Shown: positions 23,387 through 34,939 of the stretch, in pieces
Numbering within the stretch: the stretch's first letter is position 1
Layout of the letters: every line of letters starts with the position of its first letter
Origin: Aphelenchoides besseyi
Lineage: Eukaryota > Nematoda > Chromadorea > Rhabditida > Aphelenchoididae
Direction of reading: 5' to 3'
Assembly: GCA_024699855.1 (NCBI GenBank)
Contig: JAMPIQ010000001.1
Coordinates: 11,904,001 to 11,968,000 of the forward strand
Length of the DNA: 64,000 nt
Made by a program: the position numbers and the translations under genes
The notes under the pieces: generated by a model
Told to the model about the DNA's origin: nothing
The model's input: the letters and a program-made list of their open reading frames with translations, nothing else
Database searches by the model: none

Positions 23387-23997
23387 CCCTGAAAAGATTG
23401 ATCGTACACGTGCAACTGCAACGCGAAAATACGCGGCAAACACTCGACAGCTAATCGACCGGAAGTAGTTCAGATGCCTTTACACTCCAACGGCCATTCA
23501 CATCTTTCCGGCAATCTCTCGAACAAGAACATTCGAATGAAAACTTTTTGTATGAAAATAAGTTTTCTCACAAAAAAGGTCAAAAGCGCGCCGTCTAATT
23601 GCGCGACTCAATTCGACCGGTAGGCGAAATTTAGACGAATGCACCAATTTGCTGAAACTCGAGAGTCGAGAACGGGAAACCGTCGATTGCGACGAAAAAC
23701 CAATTGCCGTTTACAGCGATGAAGAGGCAGAGAAATTGAGCGATCAAAATACGACAATTAGGCAGTGTAATCCCGAAGTCGATCGTTGGTTTCCCTCTCA
23801 ACGATCTTTGTACTCGCGGTTATCGGTTTTTAAGGACAAAGGAAACAACCGCAAACAAAGACTTCTTTTGCGGTCATTCCTTTCCGATAATTTCGTGGGC
23901 ACGAACTTCGTGGCCATTGATTTTGCGGCTAACCACCGACTATATTCGTTACTGCACTTCCATTTTCGGTCATTTCCGATAGTGCTTTTTGGTCGGA

Positions 23998-26835
23998 ATG
24001 CAGAACTGGATCAAGAATGCCGCTCGGGTGGTTACTACCGCTCAGCAAGTCGGACAAGAGCTCTCCAAGTTGAATCAGGTGGCTACTCGACGTCTGTCCC
24101 GTTCCCGGAGTCGATCGAATTCGAGAGAACCGGCAGTTAAGGTTGGTGTTATTGTTGTTTTCTTTTTCTATTTCGTTGCAGTTGGAAAACATCGATCTAC
24201 GTCCGTTGATCAAAACCGATTCCTCGGATTGTTTCTCTGTCTACTCGAGTTCGAACAAGAAGCATTTTTTTGTTGTTTTTGTTCCCGATCGACTTTGTGT
24301 TTTGAAAACCGAAAACAACCAGTTGGCGGCAAACGATCGTGATCTACTCAACAAGTTTCCGAGCTTGACAGTTTATTCAAGTTTTTATACGTTTCTATAC
24401 TTGATTTTAATTTGACACGTTAAGAAGAACAACAAAAGCTTTCCGAGTATGTTCGTCAAATGCGTGGACATCCCGATTGGCTGGAGATCCACATTGTTTG
24501 TGGACTTGGATTCTCGGATCTTGTGGAGAAAATGTGCGAGAAAGACTCTTTGACGATGGTGAATACGCCAACAAGCGAAGCCGGGATTTTGCCACTTCAC
24601 ATTGCGGCACAACGAAAGAACTGGCCGTTAGCCAAACAGCTAATCGATCTTGGAGCTGATATCAGAAAATGTGATTTGTCGGCCAGAAACACGTTACACT
24701 ACGCGGTGCTCCACGATGATTCTGTATTCGTGAAGGTAAGAAAACGTTTATATACATGCTAATCGGGTTGTAGGCGTTTGAGTCTTATCGTCACGAGCAA
24801 TTTCAATCGGCAGTAAAACAATTGGATATCAACGAATATTCTCCGCTAGTATATGCTCTTAAAAGCGAAAATGGCAATTGCATAAAATGTTTGGTCGAAA
24901 ACGGAGCCAACACGGATATCAGTGATTTGAACATTGTGGAATATGGTGTGACACCTCGGTAAGTTCTTGAACCATTTGTTGTGTCGATTCGACTATATAG
25001 AGCGCTAGCCGTTTTGTTATCTTGCGATAAAAACGCTCTTCTGAAAGATAATCAAAGTACGTTTCTTCACTATCCGTTTCTATGCCCGGTTGGTTTGCTT
25101 TGTATTAGCTCTTGAACATTTGGTTTAAGTTGTTAAAAGTGTCCAGCAAATATTGTCCCGAAATCGTTGATCATCGAGACAAAAATGGACGAAGTCCTTT
25201 GCATACCGCTTGTGTTCGAAAAGATCTCGAAGCTGCAGTGAATCTCTTAGCATATGGAGCTTCGGTTGATGTTGTTGGCAAAGCCGGAAACACACCATTG
25301 CATTTGGCTGTTCAACAAGGCGACGAGTATTTGACGAAGTTGCTCTTATGTTTCGATTCAGAATCAAGCATCAATGTCGAAAATAAGAGCGGCAAAACGC
25401 CATTTCAAATGAACAACAGGTACGCATTAATTCAATCTTAAACCTTGGTGTTCCAGTAGCAATATGACCAAGATTTTTAACGAATATCAACAGTACAAAG
25501 AGAAAGCCTCCGCTGAAGTGTGTAGTGAATTAACTCGTATGTCTTCAGTACGTATTAAATCGTAAGCATACATTTTAGCTCTGTTGAAGCTGTCACATGA
25601 TTTTGCGGTAAAAACTCAACTGAAGTTTTTGAGTGAAGGCTCTGAATCTTCGCTTCGTTTGCTATCATTAGGTAAAACTATATTTTTGTAAAAATACTCT
25701 TGTCTCAGATGGAGGCGGAATCCGTGGAATCGTTCTCACGATCATGTTGGCACACATCGAAAAGTATCTTGACGGACAACCTTTAATCGATTGCTTTGAT
25801 TGGATTGCCGGAACGTCAACTGGAGCTATCTTGGCGGTAGCTTTAGCAGATGGCTATTCTGTGATGGAGTGTTTACGTTGGTATCTGCGTTTAAAAGACG
25901 AAATTTTTCAAGGTTTGTTTTCTTTTAAATATTATTAGATGATTTTTAGGAACTCGTCCACACGATCCAATTCATCTCGAAAACTTTCTGAAACAGGAGT
26001 TCGGAGAACGTTTAATGGAGGATTTGAATCCGAAAAAGCGTGTCTTCGTAACCACTTGTCGGGCCGATCAACATCCGCCGAAATTGGTTCTTCTTCGCAA
26101 CTATGAACTAGCTCCTACATTAACTGAAGCACATGGTAAAATGAAAATTTGGAAGGCGTGTCGTTGCAGTAGCGCTGCACCCACGTACTTTCCGTCAGCT
26201 GATAATGTCTATCTGGACGGAGGTCTCATTTGCAACAACCCGACACTCGATCTGCTTACCGAAGTGGAGTTTTTCAATACTTCTCGAAAGATTGAGGTAA
26301 AATAAGAACGTTTTCATTGGATTATGGTGTTTAGAATAACGAGCCTTTACCCATTTCTGTGGTTCTTTCTTGTGGAACTGGAGTCATTCCGAGCCAGTTG
26401 ATGCAAAATCTTGATCTTGAACTTCCGAAAAACTATAATTTTACGTCGATTGTTGCCAACATTGCCAATTCAGCAATGACAATAAATGGCCTCAAAAACA
26501 TATTTGTTGAACAAGTAAGTGTCTTGACTTGTTTACTGTCTACTTTGTTTTAGTTGGCCATTTCCGATGGTCAAGTTGTCGAACGTTCTCGTGCTTTTAC
26601 TTCGGCAATGCAGACGCCGTTTTATCGTTACACTCCGAAGCTGGAAGTCGAATGTGCGTTGAACACATGCGACAACAAAGAAATCATCAGGTTGATGTGG
26701 ACAGCGAAGGTGAGTTCGGGTTTTCATGTTCTTTCATCAACGATTTTGCTTTAGCTTTTTGCTATTTCACGCAGTAACGAAGAGATGCAACAATTGGCAT
26801 CATTGATTGTTCGCAAAACAAAAACCGGAAATTGA
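23998..26835 (+). CDS. PLA2G6: Calcium-independent phospholipase A2, group VI (iPLA2-beta)
   Basis: Ankyrin-patatin phospholipase that releases fatty acids from the sn-2 position of membrane phospholipids; cytosolic, membrane- and mitochondria-associated in animals. Start MQNWIKNAARVVTTAQQVG at 23998. An N-terminal region and ankyrin repeats follow (GILPLHIAAQRKNWPLAKQL, LHYAVLHDDSVF, YSPLVYALKSENGNCIKCL, GRSPLHTACVRKDLEAAVNL, GNTPLHLAVQQGDEYLTKLL). The patatin domain has the nucleotide-type loop LDGGGIRGIVL, the serine motif WIAGTSTGAILAVAL, and the Asp motif YLDGGLICNNPTLDLLTE; the GTSTG Ser and DGG Asp form the catalytic dyad. SVVLSCGTG and a C-terminal region like human (GQVVERSRAF) complete the protein. 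About a dozen introns of 40-55 nt. The acceptor TTCCGATAG lies upstream of the ATG. Confidence 0.95.
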
Positions 26836-26894
26836 AAGCTTTCATTTCACATACCAAACGGGTAAAGACTTGAAAACCGGTTAAATAGATGGAG

Positions 26895-26909
26895 AATAAA
26901 TTATTTATT
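26895..26909. terminator. Back-to-back poly(A) signals of convergent genes
   Basis: AATAAA at 26895-26900 (plus, for PLA2G6, 60 nt after its stop) and TTTATT at 26904-26909 (minus-strand AATAAA, for the DHHC gene, 90 nt after its stop) lie 3 nt apart, so the two transcripts should overlap or abut at their 3' ends. Confidence 0.6.
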
Positions 26910-26998
26910 CGAATTAGCAGCTTTACAAGCTAAACCTTAAGTCAAAGATTTGAGATTGAACAACAAAGAGATCAGTTGAATAAGAAATGAGATTCAGG

Positions 26999-28253
26999 TC
27001 AAAGATCTTTCGAAACACTGAGGAAAATGTTACGAGCAATATCCGGAGTCAATTGATTTGAGTTCCAAACTTGTGGAAACAGAAAGTTCAACCACCAACG
27101 ACGACCGAAAACGAGAGCCAAACGCTCGTTCACGTTCTCGCCATCACTTTCCAACTCGTCGCGCAAACGTCCAACATGATAGTCGTGATATGTGTATCCG
27201 TGGACTGTGTAAAAGATCTGAAACAACATTCACATACTCTTCGATGTTTTCCCTACCTGAACACCAAAGAAGCCAGCAGCAGCAACTGATGATGCAGCAG
27301 CAGCAGAAAACAAAATGGCGAAAAAAAAGTTCAAAAAAGAATCGTGACCAAGAATCCAGTTCGTGAGTGCAACCGGGGCTAAATATTGAATCCAACCAAA
27401 CGGATACCACGGCGCTACAAATCGATCCAAATAGCAAAATGTGAAAGAAGCACCATAAGCTGCACCAAGAGCTGCCCACAACAAGAAGACAATGAAGTAG
27501 CGCTAAATATTAGAAGGTTAAAAATCCAATTGATTAAACAACCTGATTGGCCAATCCAACACAACCGCCTGTCATCATACAATGATGATCCTTTCTCAGA
27601 ACGCAGATCTCACACAACGGACAGTGGTGACAACGACTAAAACATTGTGAAAATATAACTGACGTAAGATTTTGTTCTAACCGAGGGGTCAATTTGCGGC
27701 ATTCATAGCAAAATTTGGTTGTTCCTTTTGGTCGATCATCGGGAACCCACATTTCCTTTTGATAAATTCCGTCCTGTGTAATCACAAGCCTTCCACCACT
27801 CGTTGAACGGCTCGTGCAGGGCGACTCTCGATCTCCACCCAACAATCGTTGTCGTTCATTGTCCTCTCCGTGAACATCGTCGAATTGGGAAATACGCTTC
27901 GCTTCAGCATCTGGCAACAACGAACTGCTCTTAACCGTCCAATATTGAACCTAAAACATTTCAGTGTCCAATTTCAATGCGAGAACTCACTTGATTATGA
28001 GAATTGTAGTAATGGAACAAAACCAAATTAGCAATGATTTCACTCAAGATTACAATCGCGTATATCATCGGCATGAAACAACCATCATTTCCATATAAAT
28101 TTGGGCACGTATGAAAGACATTCACTCCGGCAATACTGAGTATAATCAAACTCTAAATCAAAATCCAAACATCGTATTCAAGTCGTCTCTTACCGTATAA
28201 ATGACTCCCGAGTAATTCAAAACAGTGTAAATCAAAATTCGATTGCCTGACAT
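26999..28253 (-). CDS. DHHC-type palmitoyltransferase
   Basis: Integral-membrane S-acyltransferase that palmitoylates protein cysteines. The start MSGNRILIYTVLNYSGVIYT begins a first membrane span. A second follows (FMPMIYAIVILSEIIANLVLF), then a cytosolic segment of about 60 polar residues (DNERQRLLGGDRESPCTSRS). The cysteine-rich domain has CYECRKLTPR, then HHCPLCEICVLRKDHHCMM and CVGLANQRYF; the catalytic DHHC is intact. Two more membrane spans follow (WAALGAAYGASFTFCYLDRF and FLNFFFAILFSAAAASSVAA). The C-terminal cytosolic tail includes WNSNQLTPDIARNIFLSVSK. The loop after DHHC resembles human ZDHHC24 more than the canonical DHHCPW forms. The acceptor CTTTTAG lies 14 nt before the ATG. 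Introns are 40-50 nt. Confidence 0.92.
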
Positions 28254-28575
28254 TTTTCGACGACAATCTAAAAGGAACTTGTCAATGCGACAGTTTCCTC
28301 AAAAAGTATGCGATCAGAAAGAAAACAGTCGTTTAAAACTTAGTATCATACGTCAATCAATTCGTTTATTAAAAAAGATAACATACACGAAAATAAACTA
28401 AATTTTCATTGAGATCTTTACAATTAAAAATTTAGGGTTTGACGCAAAAATATCTGTGGCATCAGAAACAAGGCAAAATCGATTCAGCAGTTAAGCGTTA
28501 GTCATATGTACAAAGTGAACCAAAGGCACAATGAAGAATATTACTGAGGAAGAGGGTGCAGCAAATGAAGGTGAT

Positions 28576-29446
28576 TCACGGACGACGTAAGAAGTGTTCC
28601 ATTACTTCGTAAACTTGAGGTGAGGCTCTTTTCGCGAGCATTATCGGTGTCTCGCCGGCCTTATTCAAAGCACTCATATCAATGCCGGGCGCCGAGAGCA
28701 AATATTTCAAAGTGATGATCTGATTCTTCGGGTCGGCACACGAGTTGATTGCCAAATGGAGAGGAGTCAAATTGCCATTAGAACGACTGTTTACTTCAAC
28801 TCCACGCGAAAGTAGCAGTCCAACCATATCGTGGGCTGCCCAGCATGCTGCCGAATGTAAAACCGTCCATCCTTCTTCGGTCCGCAGTTCCGGATCGGCA
28901 CCTGAATTTCAGTCAAAAACAAGAACAATAAGAGTTGGTTTACCAACAGATAGTAACCATTTCGCCGCCTCTACGTGATTATTATAAGCGGCCCGATGCA
29001 ACGGCGTGTAAAGATCCCGATCACGAGCCTAAATTTCAATTGAACACTGGAGAATTTGACTCAAATCGAACTTACATTTAACAAATCGGGATTACGACCG
29101 AACATCAACTTTAACGTGTTCAGATCCCCATTCTCAGCAGCTCGAAGAAATTGCTCGTTTGGATCGGAAGCGTCGCCCGGCTCAATCCCTTGGTCATCTT
29201 CTTCCCATCCGGAGACAAACATCGACGGAGCGGTTTTCTTCTGATCGCGAATTTTCTCCCACAGTTCCGTCTATTAAATAGAAGACAGTTATTCAGAAAC
29301 CGAAGTTCAACTACCGGCATACTCCCGACTTCATCTCGTTTTTCATCGTCCAAATCGTCCGCATCGCCGAGAGTATCCGAAAATCGATCGTCGCATTCCA
29401 TTTCCTCGATTTGATTCGTCGTGTTCTCAACTGCGTCGTGCTCCAT
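28576..29446 (-). CDS. ANKRD49: Ankyrin repeat domain protein 49
   Basis: Small ankyrin-repeat protein, nuclear in vertebrates and described as a transcriptional regulator; its role in invertebrates is not established. The acidic N-terminus (IEEMECDDRFSDTLGDADDL) precedes a linker with TELWEKIREQKKTAPSMFVS. Four ankyrin units follow: FLRAAENGDLNTLKLMF, YTPLHRAAYNNHVEAAKWLL, WTVLHSAACWAAHDMVGLLL and LTPLHLAINSCADPKNQIIT, plus a capping unit TPIMLAKRASPQVYEVMEHF. This order, the acidic start and the motif YTPLHRAAY match ANKRD49. Four exons with introns of 40-70 nt. TTTAG lies about 35 nt before the ATG. The DHHC gene follows about 320 bp downstream on the same strand. Confidence 0.88.
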
Positions 29447-30129
29447 TGTTGATAGCAGTTTGGCAACACGAAGCTTACACCTAAACCACAACAACTGTTA
29501 ACAACAACTGAATCAAGCGGCCTCAAAAATCCCAATCAAAGTTGGCGGCTTTTGCGATCACAACGCAAACTAAGGGCGCAGTCCTCTTATTCAACATAAC
29601 CTAATCGACAACACCTAACTGCTCAAATTTTGTACATTGTCTAATGAACTTTATAACAAATAGAACTAAATAGAGATCAACTTTCCCAGCCACTTTAAGC
29701 CAACAAAGTTGCTTCTCGCTTTTTCGTTGACATTAAATTTGTTTCTTCCCCTAACTAATCGGCAATGATGGTGATGAGGTGACGCTTTTGAAAGTTTGAG
29801 CAAAAACAAAGGGTTCCAACTTATAGATTTGAGTATGGAGAGTACGTATTTGACATTTGTTTTGCAAGATACTAACTTTTACTGAGTAAATTTTTGACTT
29901 GAAATTAACACTGAAATCAGTTTTTCTAATCAAACCATATCGAAACTTGAGCCGATTGCCTTGAAAGAACATAGGGTTGTGCGCATCAGTGGGGCTCATC
30001 GACATGCAATATATGACAGCATATAAAATAATCACAATGGAGTTATTAACTTTTGTAGAAATTTTCTGTTCATTTTTGCTCCAAATGCGGGTTCACATAT
30101 TTTAGTCGTTACAATGTTTCTCCAATATG

Positions 30130-30425
30130 TATATTAGCATTCTAGAAAGCGCAATTAAAAATCGTTACAACGGTATATAATACGCAACTCGAAGATAGAT
30201 ATTCGAATCAATATAATGTGAGATTACGGATTTTTTCGGTTTCAGTGCGAATCGAGAGGTAGTTGTTGTAATTTTTTGTCGTGCTTTAACAGGTGCATAT
30301 TAGCATTCTAGAAAACTCAACTAATGACCGTTACAACGGTATCTAATACATGCCTCCAAAATAGCTATTCGCAGAGATACGATCGATGTAATGTCAAGTT
30401 TCTGATTTCTTGATTTCAGTGCCTT
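30130..30425. repeat. Diverged direct repeat pair, unit about 165 bp
   Basis: Copy 1 at about 30130-30250 and copy 2 at about 30295-30425. Shared blocks in the same order: tattagcattctagaaa, cgttacaacggtat followed by taatac, a region with tattcg and atacgatcgatgtaatg-like text, then ttcagtgc. Identity is clearly interrupted by small gaps. No open frame spans them. Confidence 0.6.
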
Positions 30426-30462
30426 TCACCAGTTGTTTAATTCTTTGTTATTGTTTACAAGT

Positions 30463-30535
30463 AAGCAAGCGACAAAGCCGCGAGTTTAACCCACACAAAA
30501 CAAAACTAAAGAAAGCGAGCGGTGAAGCCGCGAGT
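30463..30535. repeat. Short direct repeat ending gccgcgagt
   Basis: About 22 nt repeated at 30463-30485 (agcaagcgacaaagccgcga then gt) and 30513-30535 (aagcgagcggtgaagccgcg then agt), 50 nt apart. It stands out as GC-rich in AT-rich surroundings. Confidence 0.5.
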
Positions 30536-31542
30536 CTTTCTGGTTAACAATAAGTTTGTATCGGTGGTAGTCGAAATTTCAAGAGTTTCGTCGAACAAAA
30601 CTTTTTCTATGAAAACCGACTAAACGTCTACTTCTGCAAATGTCTTCTTGCACGGCTGTTATGTTCAGTTAAGATATTTGAACATCAATTTTTGCTTGAA
30701 CAAATTACTCTCGAACAAACTCGGATCGTTAAATAACCGAACCATCTTCTCTACCGAACGACGGTTTAAGTTTCCTTTCTAACCTACCAGGACATTAAGC
30801 GGTCCAGTCGTTGCGAAATGTCATGTACCGAATACGTAAATTACCGAGTTAGCTTTTAAATCGGAACAAAAGTCGAAAACTAAATGGCGATTAAGAGTAC
30901 GCAGAGAACGAAGGCAAACAATTGATATTCTGGAACGCTCGCTATTGCTGGAAACATTCAAATCAAAAAGCCTCGATATTGGTCGGAAGTTTAGAATCCA
31001 AATCTCACGATATCGATAGGAACATTCAAAAATATAAACCCAAGCATTTTTACCTGAATGCTCAGTTTCAAGGAGACCGATAAGCACTTCATTTTCGGAG
31101 CACAGAATGTTATTTGTACATCCAGTTTGTTTAGGAAGACGGCTTAAAAGTGTCTAAACAAGGTATCTCAATGAAGATAATTACAAACTTGTTGATAGAC
31201 GCCATGAAATTCTAAGACGATAAGTTGAAAAAGTTGCCATTAGCTACAAGATAGAACGGTGATAAGAAACACCATCGGGTATTTTTTCAGTTAGTTGACA
31301 GTCACTAATCCCTACTTTCATATTTACAACCCAAATTGCTAGTGTTGTGTAACTCGACCGTCTTTTAATCGACCCGACGGTCGGAATTATAACTCGCGAC
31401 AACAATACAACCACTGGCAGTCATTCCTTCGGCGCATTTTAGATTGCAAACATCAATTTGAAATTCAAAACGAAATTACCTCGAAGTCCCAATCAACATG
31501 ACCAGATAAACTGGGCTGTTTCAACGGACGGATCTAAAGTAG

Positions 31543-31550
31543 CATATAAA
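31543..31550 (+). promoter_or_regulatory. TATA-like element of the HLH gene
   Basis: CATATAAA about 52 nt before the ATG at 31602, followed by CATCAGTC near 31558, which resembles an initiator. Inferred from position only. Confidence 0.35.
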
Positions 31551-31601
31551 CTATAACCATCAGTCGACAGCAAGTCGTTTCAAAGTCTCGTGAAAGTTAA
31601 C

Positions 31602-31948
31602 ATGCCCAAGCGTCAATACGAGTCGGACGAGGAGCCCCATCATTCAAAGATAAGCGTATTTTAATTTTTATTGAATTTTTTAGATAAACAAGAATGACCG
31701 CAAATCACTTCGCAATCTAAGACTTCACATGGAGAACCAAGATCTCCGACGTGGGATCACGGAAATCGAACCGAATCTCAAAGTCCAAATATACCAGGTG
31801 AATATTCTTGAACAGGCGCGAAATATTATCAAAAAGCTCCAACACGGAAACTTCGGAGGTGAAAATAAAGCTCCACAATGCGGAATCATAAAGTAAGTTG
31901 AAATCAGTGTATTAAACTTATATTAATTTTAGAAGTTTATGCATTTAA
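31602..31948 (+). CDS. Small helix-loop-helix protein, Myc/Max-like
   Basis: Probable transcription factor or dimerisation partner of about 95 residues. Acidic start MPKRQYESDEEPHHSKIS, then a basic region (NKNDRKSLRNLRLHM). Helix 1 and loop are ENQDLRRGITEIEPNLKVQI and helix 2 is VNILEQARNIIKKLQ, which aligns with the Myc-type pattern of LRDxxPEL then ILxxAxxYIxxL. The basic region has DR where E-box binders have ER, and no clear HN-ER spacing, so DNA binding may be altered or lost. The first intron (31656-31683) is only 28 nt if the T-rich acceptor is used, or 37 nt with the next in-frame AG. A second short intron sits before the last codons (SLCI). An AATAAA-type signal follows near 32072. 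Confidence 0.6.
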
Positions 31949-32644
31949 GAACGGACGAGAGGCGTTAGCACCAGCATTTTTGCGCAGACAAATCGCCTCA
32001 TACACAACAATCGCTTTTACGACCACCACGAAATGGCCACTGAAATGCGAACAACCAGTCATCCAGCGGCAAATAAATATTCATTTTTCTTGTTTTTTTA
32101 GTTGAATTGTTATATAAAAGAAACTGTCCAATCACACAGAGTCTGTTTGCAAATTGGATTTTTTCTTATGTTCTATAAACTTTTCAAATAAAAACGAGTT
32201 GACCTTCTTTAACGACTATTTTCGAAGTTCAGTTTGCCAGAGCCGATTGTGTTCTGATAGTTTCCGGTTGAAGAATGTTGCGATTTTCACGGTCTTGTGT
32301 ATCTTATAACCACAATAAACGATGATCACATAATTCGAGCTTATGATAACGAGCACTTTGATTAGGGCAAAAATCATGGAGCTGTTTTGCTAAAAGAAAA
32401 TCCTTGTTGCAATTGAAAGTTCAAGCCCAAAGCATTGAAGTCGAAAAACAGTTTAGCGATTCAGAAGATTCTTCAACGTATCATCACCGAAATCGCTATT
32501 TCCATGAATAGATGGTTAGCTATTAAAAGTTAAAGAACGTTGATCCAAAGCATAGACATCTAAAATTTCGCATAATTTCTTTGACTATAAAAGCAGTCGA
32601 ATTCATCATTTCGACATTTTTTGGCGTCGATCTTGCACTCGACG
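31949..32644. other. Intergenic, about 700 bp
   Basis: Contains the likely poly(A) signal of the HLH gene near 32072 and the upstream region of the BTB gene. Open frames here are short and unsupported. Confidence 0.5.
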
Positions 32645-34299
32645 ATGAGTCTTGAGTTTTTCCCAGACGAAGTGGTTCAATATTATCATCCCAAGCAATT
32701 CGAATATCTTCGAGAAGTCGGTGAATGGAATCGTTATGAACGCAACGCAAACAATCGCCGTTACATGGACGTTCAACTTCTGACGAATGGGCAGGACGAG
32801 TATCTTCACTCAACTGTCGCTAAAGTTCATTCAACGTACATTGCCAAAGTATCTCCTAACGTCTTTGCTGACCTTTACTTGCTGAGTTTTAGTTGCTTAA
32901 ATCGCGTCAAGCACCAATCACCATCAGTTTGAAGTCTTGCGACGCTCAATCAGTTACGAAAGTGGTCGACTGGATGTACAACGGAAAGGTTCAAACAAAT
33001 TTGCGAATGATTGCCGAAGACTTGGAAGCTGCTACGGTCTTGGGTGTTCACTCGTTACACATCGAACTTATGCTCACACTCTACAAATTGGGTCTTACCA
33101 TTGAACATCGTATGAAATCGTTGAATATCGCAATGGATGATCGTTACAATGTAAGTTGAAATTTTTTGATTACAAGACGATGTTTACAGATTACTCAATC
33201 AATTCGTAATCGCTTGCTTTCTGACATCATTCGTGTTTGTCACTGTCTTCCGGTTCACGAGATTCATCGACTGTCCTTGAATACAATTACGAACATGACT
33301 AAATGTCCGATAGAAAGTCCATACGAAAAATCCCGATTGGCGTATTTGGTTTACAAGTGGTTCTCTTACGACACCAAAAATTTTCGAGCTCAAACTGAAG
33401 CACCAAGATCTCTTTTCAAATTTCTCGAAAGAAACATTTTTGGCGATCAACTTCAACCGTCTTCTCATCCATCACTTCACATACCTCAATATTTCGGAGA
33501 TAATCGCGAATTCTTGTGGAATGGCGGTAATGAGAGCAATCGTCCCGCATGGAACGCCGAAGATTTTCCACCGCTCAATCACAGTGCAGCTCCCAACAAT
33601 CAATCGATTCAAGAGGGACCGTGTGCTTCGAGCGGTTAGTTTTTCTGTTCCAAAAACCTAAACTTTTTGTTTGTAGCTCTTGCTATGCTCAATCCGAACT
33701 TGAACAATCCCGCTTCCGAAGACGTAAGCTTAGAGTTTCCTCCATTGATGTTAACGAATGGTGAGTACTTAGAGGAAAATAAAATCGAACAATCTTCAGA
33801 CAATTCTTCACGTCCCTCGACTTCAGCTTCTAATGCCTACAATCAAGCGAATTCCGATGCTTTTGGTGCAAAAACTCAACTCAGTCAAACAGAAATCGAG
33901 CATTATCAAAGTTTGCCCGATCTATTCGTTTCGAATACGACCATCTCAAATCCTCGTCTTTCACGTTTAGACATCGATCCTCGTCAAAATTTGCCAAACG
34001 TTTTTACTCCAAAATCAGAAGTCATTCCAAGTGCTTCGCAAATCAACGAAACTTCAAAGCAAGAAAACATGTATGTTTTGAGTGGCTGCAAACTTCGTGA
34101 TTTGTTCTCAAATTCTGCGTTTAAGTACAATGCGTAATCTTCAAGTTTCAGTGATCACAATAACTTGGGCGGGGGTTTTGTTTGCTACCAATCCAAGGGA
34201 TCCAACGATGTGAACACTGGACGTTCGTCTGCTGGCTCGACTCATATTCTTCCACATTTTCAACAATCGACTTACGCTTATGAGAAGAACGACAACTAA
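32645..34299 (+). CDS. BTB/POZ domain protein
   Basis: Start MSLEFFPDEVVQYYHPKQFE at 32645. The BTB domain (about residues 35-140) contains YMDVQLLTNGQDEYLHSTVA, the core strand ITISLKSCDAQSVTKVVDWM then YNGKVQ, and ATVLGVHSLHIELMLTLY. A BACK-like helical region follows (CLPVHEIHRLSLNTITNMTK, LAYLVYKWFSYDTKNF). The remainder is polar and Asn/Ser-rich with two copies of a PPL motif (EDFPPLNHS and LEFPPLML). BTB proteins of this layout act as Cullin-3 adaptors or transcriptional co-factors; which applies cannot be told. The last intron (about 34070-34150) is optional: unspliced the frame stops at 34137, spliced it continues open to 34299 (GGGFVCYQSKGSNDVNTGRS). An AATAAA signal at about 34340 serves both. 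Confidence 0.8.
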
Positions 34300-34939
34300 C
34301 CAAGTGTCGCCAGACACTTATTTCCCTTTGCTCTTCGTCGAAATAAAAGTTAGTAGATGAACTTACCGAGAGAATGATTCAATTGAATCACAATTGATTA
34401 CCATCACGAAGGGATAGATTGTGCAGGAAACGATCAGCACTCAGTTCCAGCTAACGACATGAATCTTGCACTCCTGTCAAATATCAGAGCTTCCACAGAA
34501 TTCGAAATAGTTGCATCAGAAGGTCAATGAATTAATGGTATTTGACTGGTTTTCAGGTTCCAAAATCGATGTGTTTCGTAGCGCACTACCTTCATGACAA
34601 CGCTTATCGTGTATTCTCTCAGTGCGCAGATAAGTGACTGAAAGCTGGATCCAATAATACGAAACAGCCACTACTTAACACTCAAATTTTGGGATGCAAA
34701 AGACAACAATTTGCAGGCACTTAGGTGACGTTTTTGGAGGAACACAAAACAAAATCAAAGCTCACAGCCCTCGAAAGCAAGCACTTTCTCGAGGCGTTTG
34801 CATTGTTGTGTCATAATCGTTTTCGACCTGATGAGTAGACGTCGACTGTGAGAACAGATCCGACTGCAAAAGTCGCGTATAAGACACGACGATCGCTAGC
34901 AAGGCATTAGTTAGAGCTGTTATTCCTCTATTCTATCAA
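34300..34939. other. Intergenic, about 640 bp
   Basis: No gene seen. A small perfect inverted repeat (agtgtc gcca gacact) lies just after the BTB stop near 34303-34318. A TATA-like tataag at 34878-34883 is 57 nt before the astacin ATG. Confidence 0.45.

Larger units (their letters stand above)
29447..31601. other. About 2.1 kb non-coding stretch with diverged repeats
   Basis: No gene supported. It holds the two repeat pairs listed separately (30130-30425 and 30463-30535) and, at its right end, a TATA-like element for the HLH gene. Minus-strand open frames at 29751-30035 and 30821-31087 have no recognisable motif and no splice context. Confidence 0.55.

Noticed and set aside
23649..24140. Plus-strand frame of about 160 codons upstream of and overlapping PLA2G6
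   Set aside because: It begins at a non-ATG codon and runs through the PLA2G6 first exon in another phase; PLA2G6 homology fixes the true phase.
34303..34318. Short perfect hairpin after the BTB stop as a terminator-like structure
   Set aside because: A 6-bp stem is expected by chance in 64 kb and eukaryotic mRNA ends use poly(A) signals, one of which lies close by.
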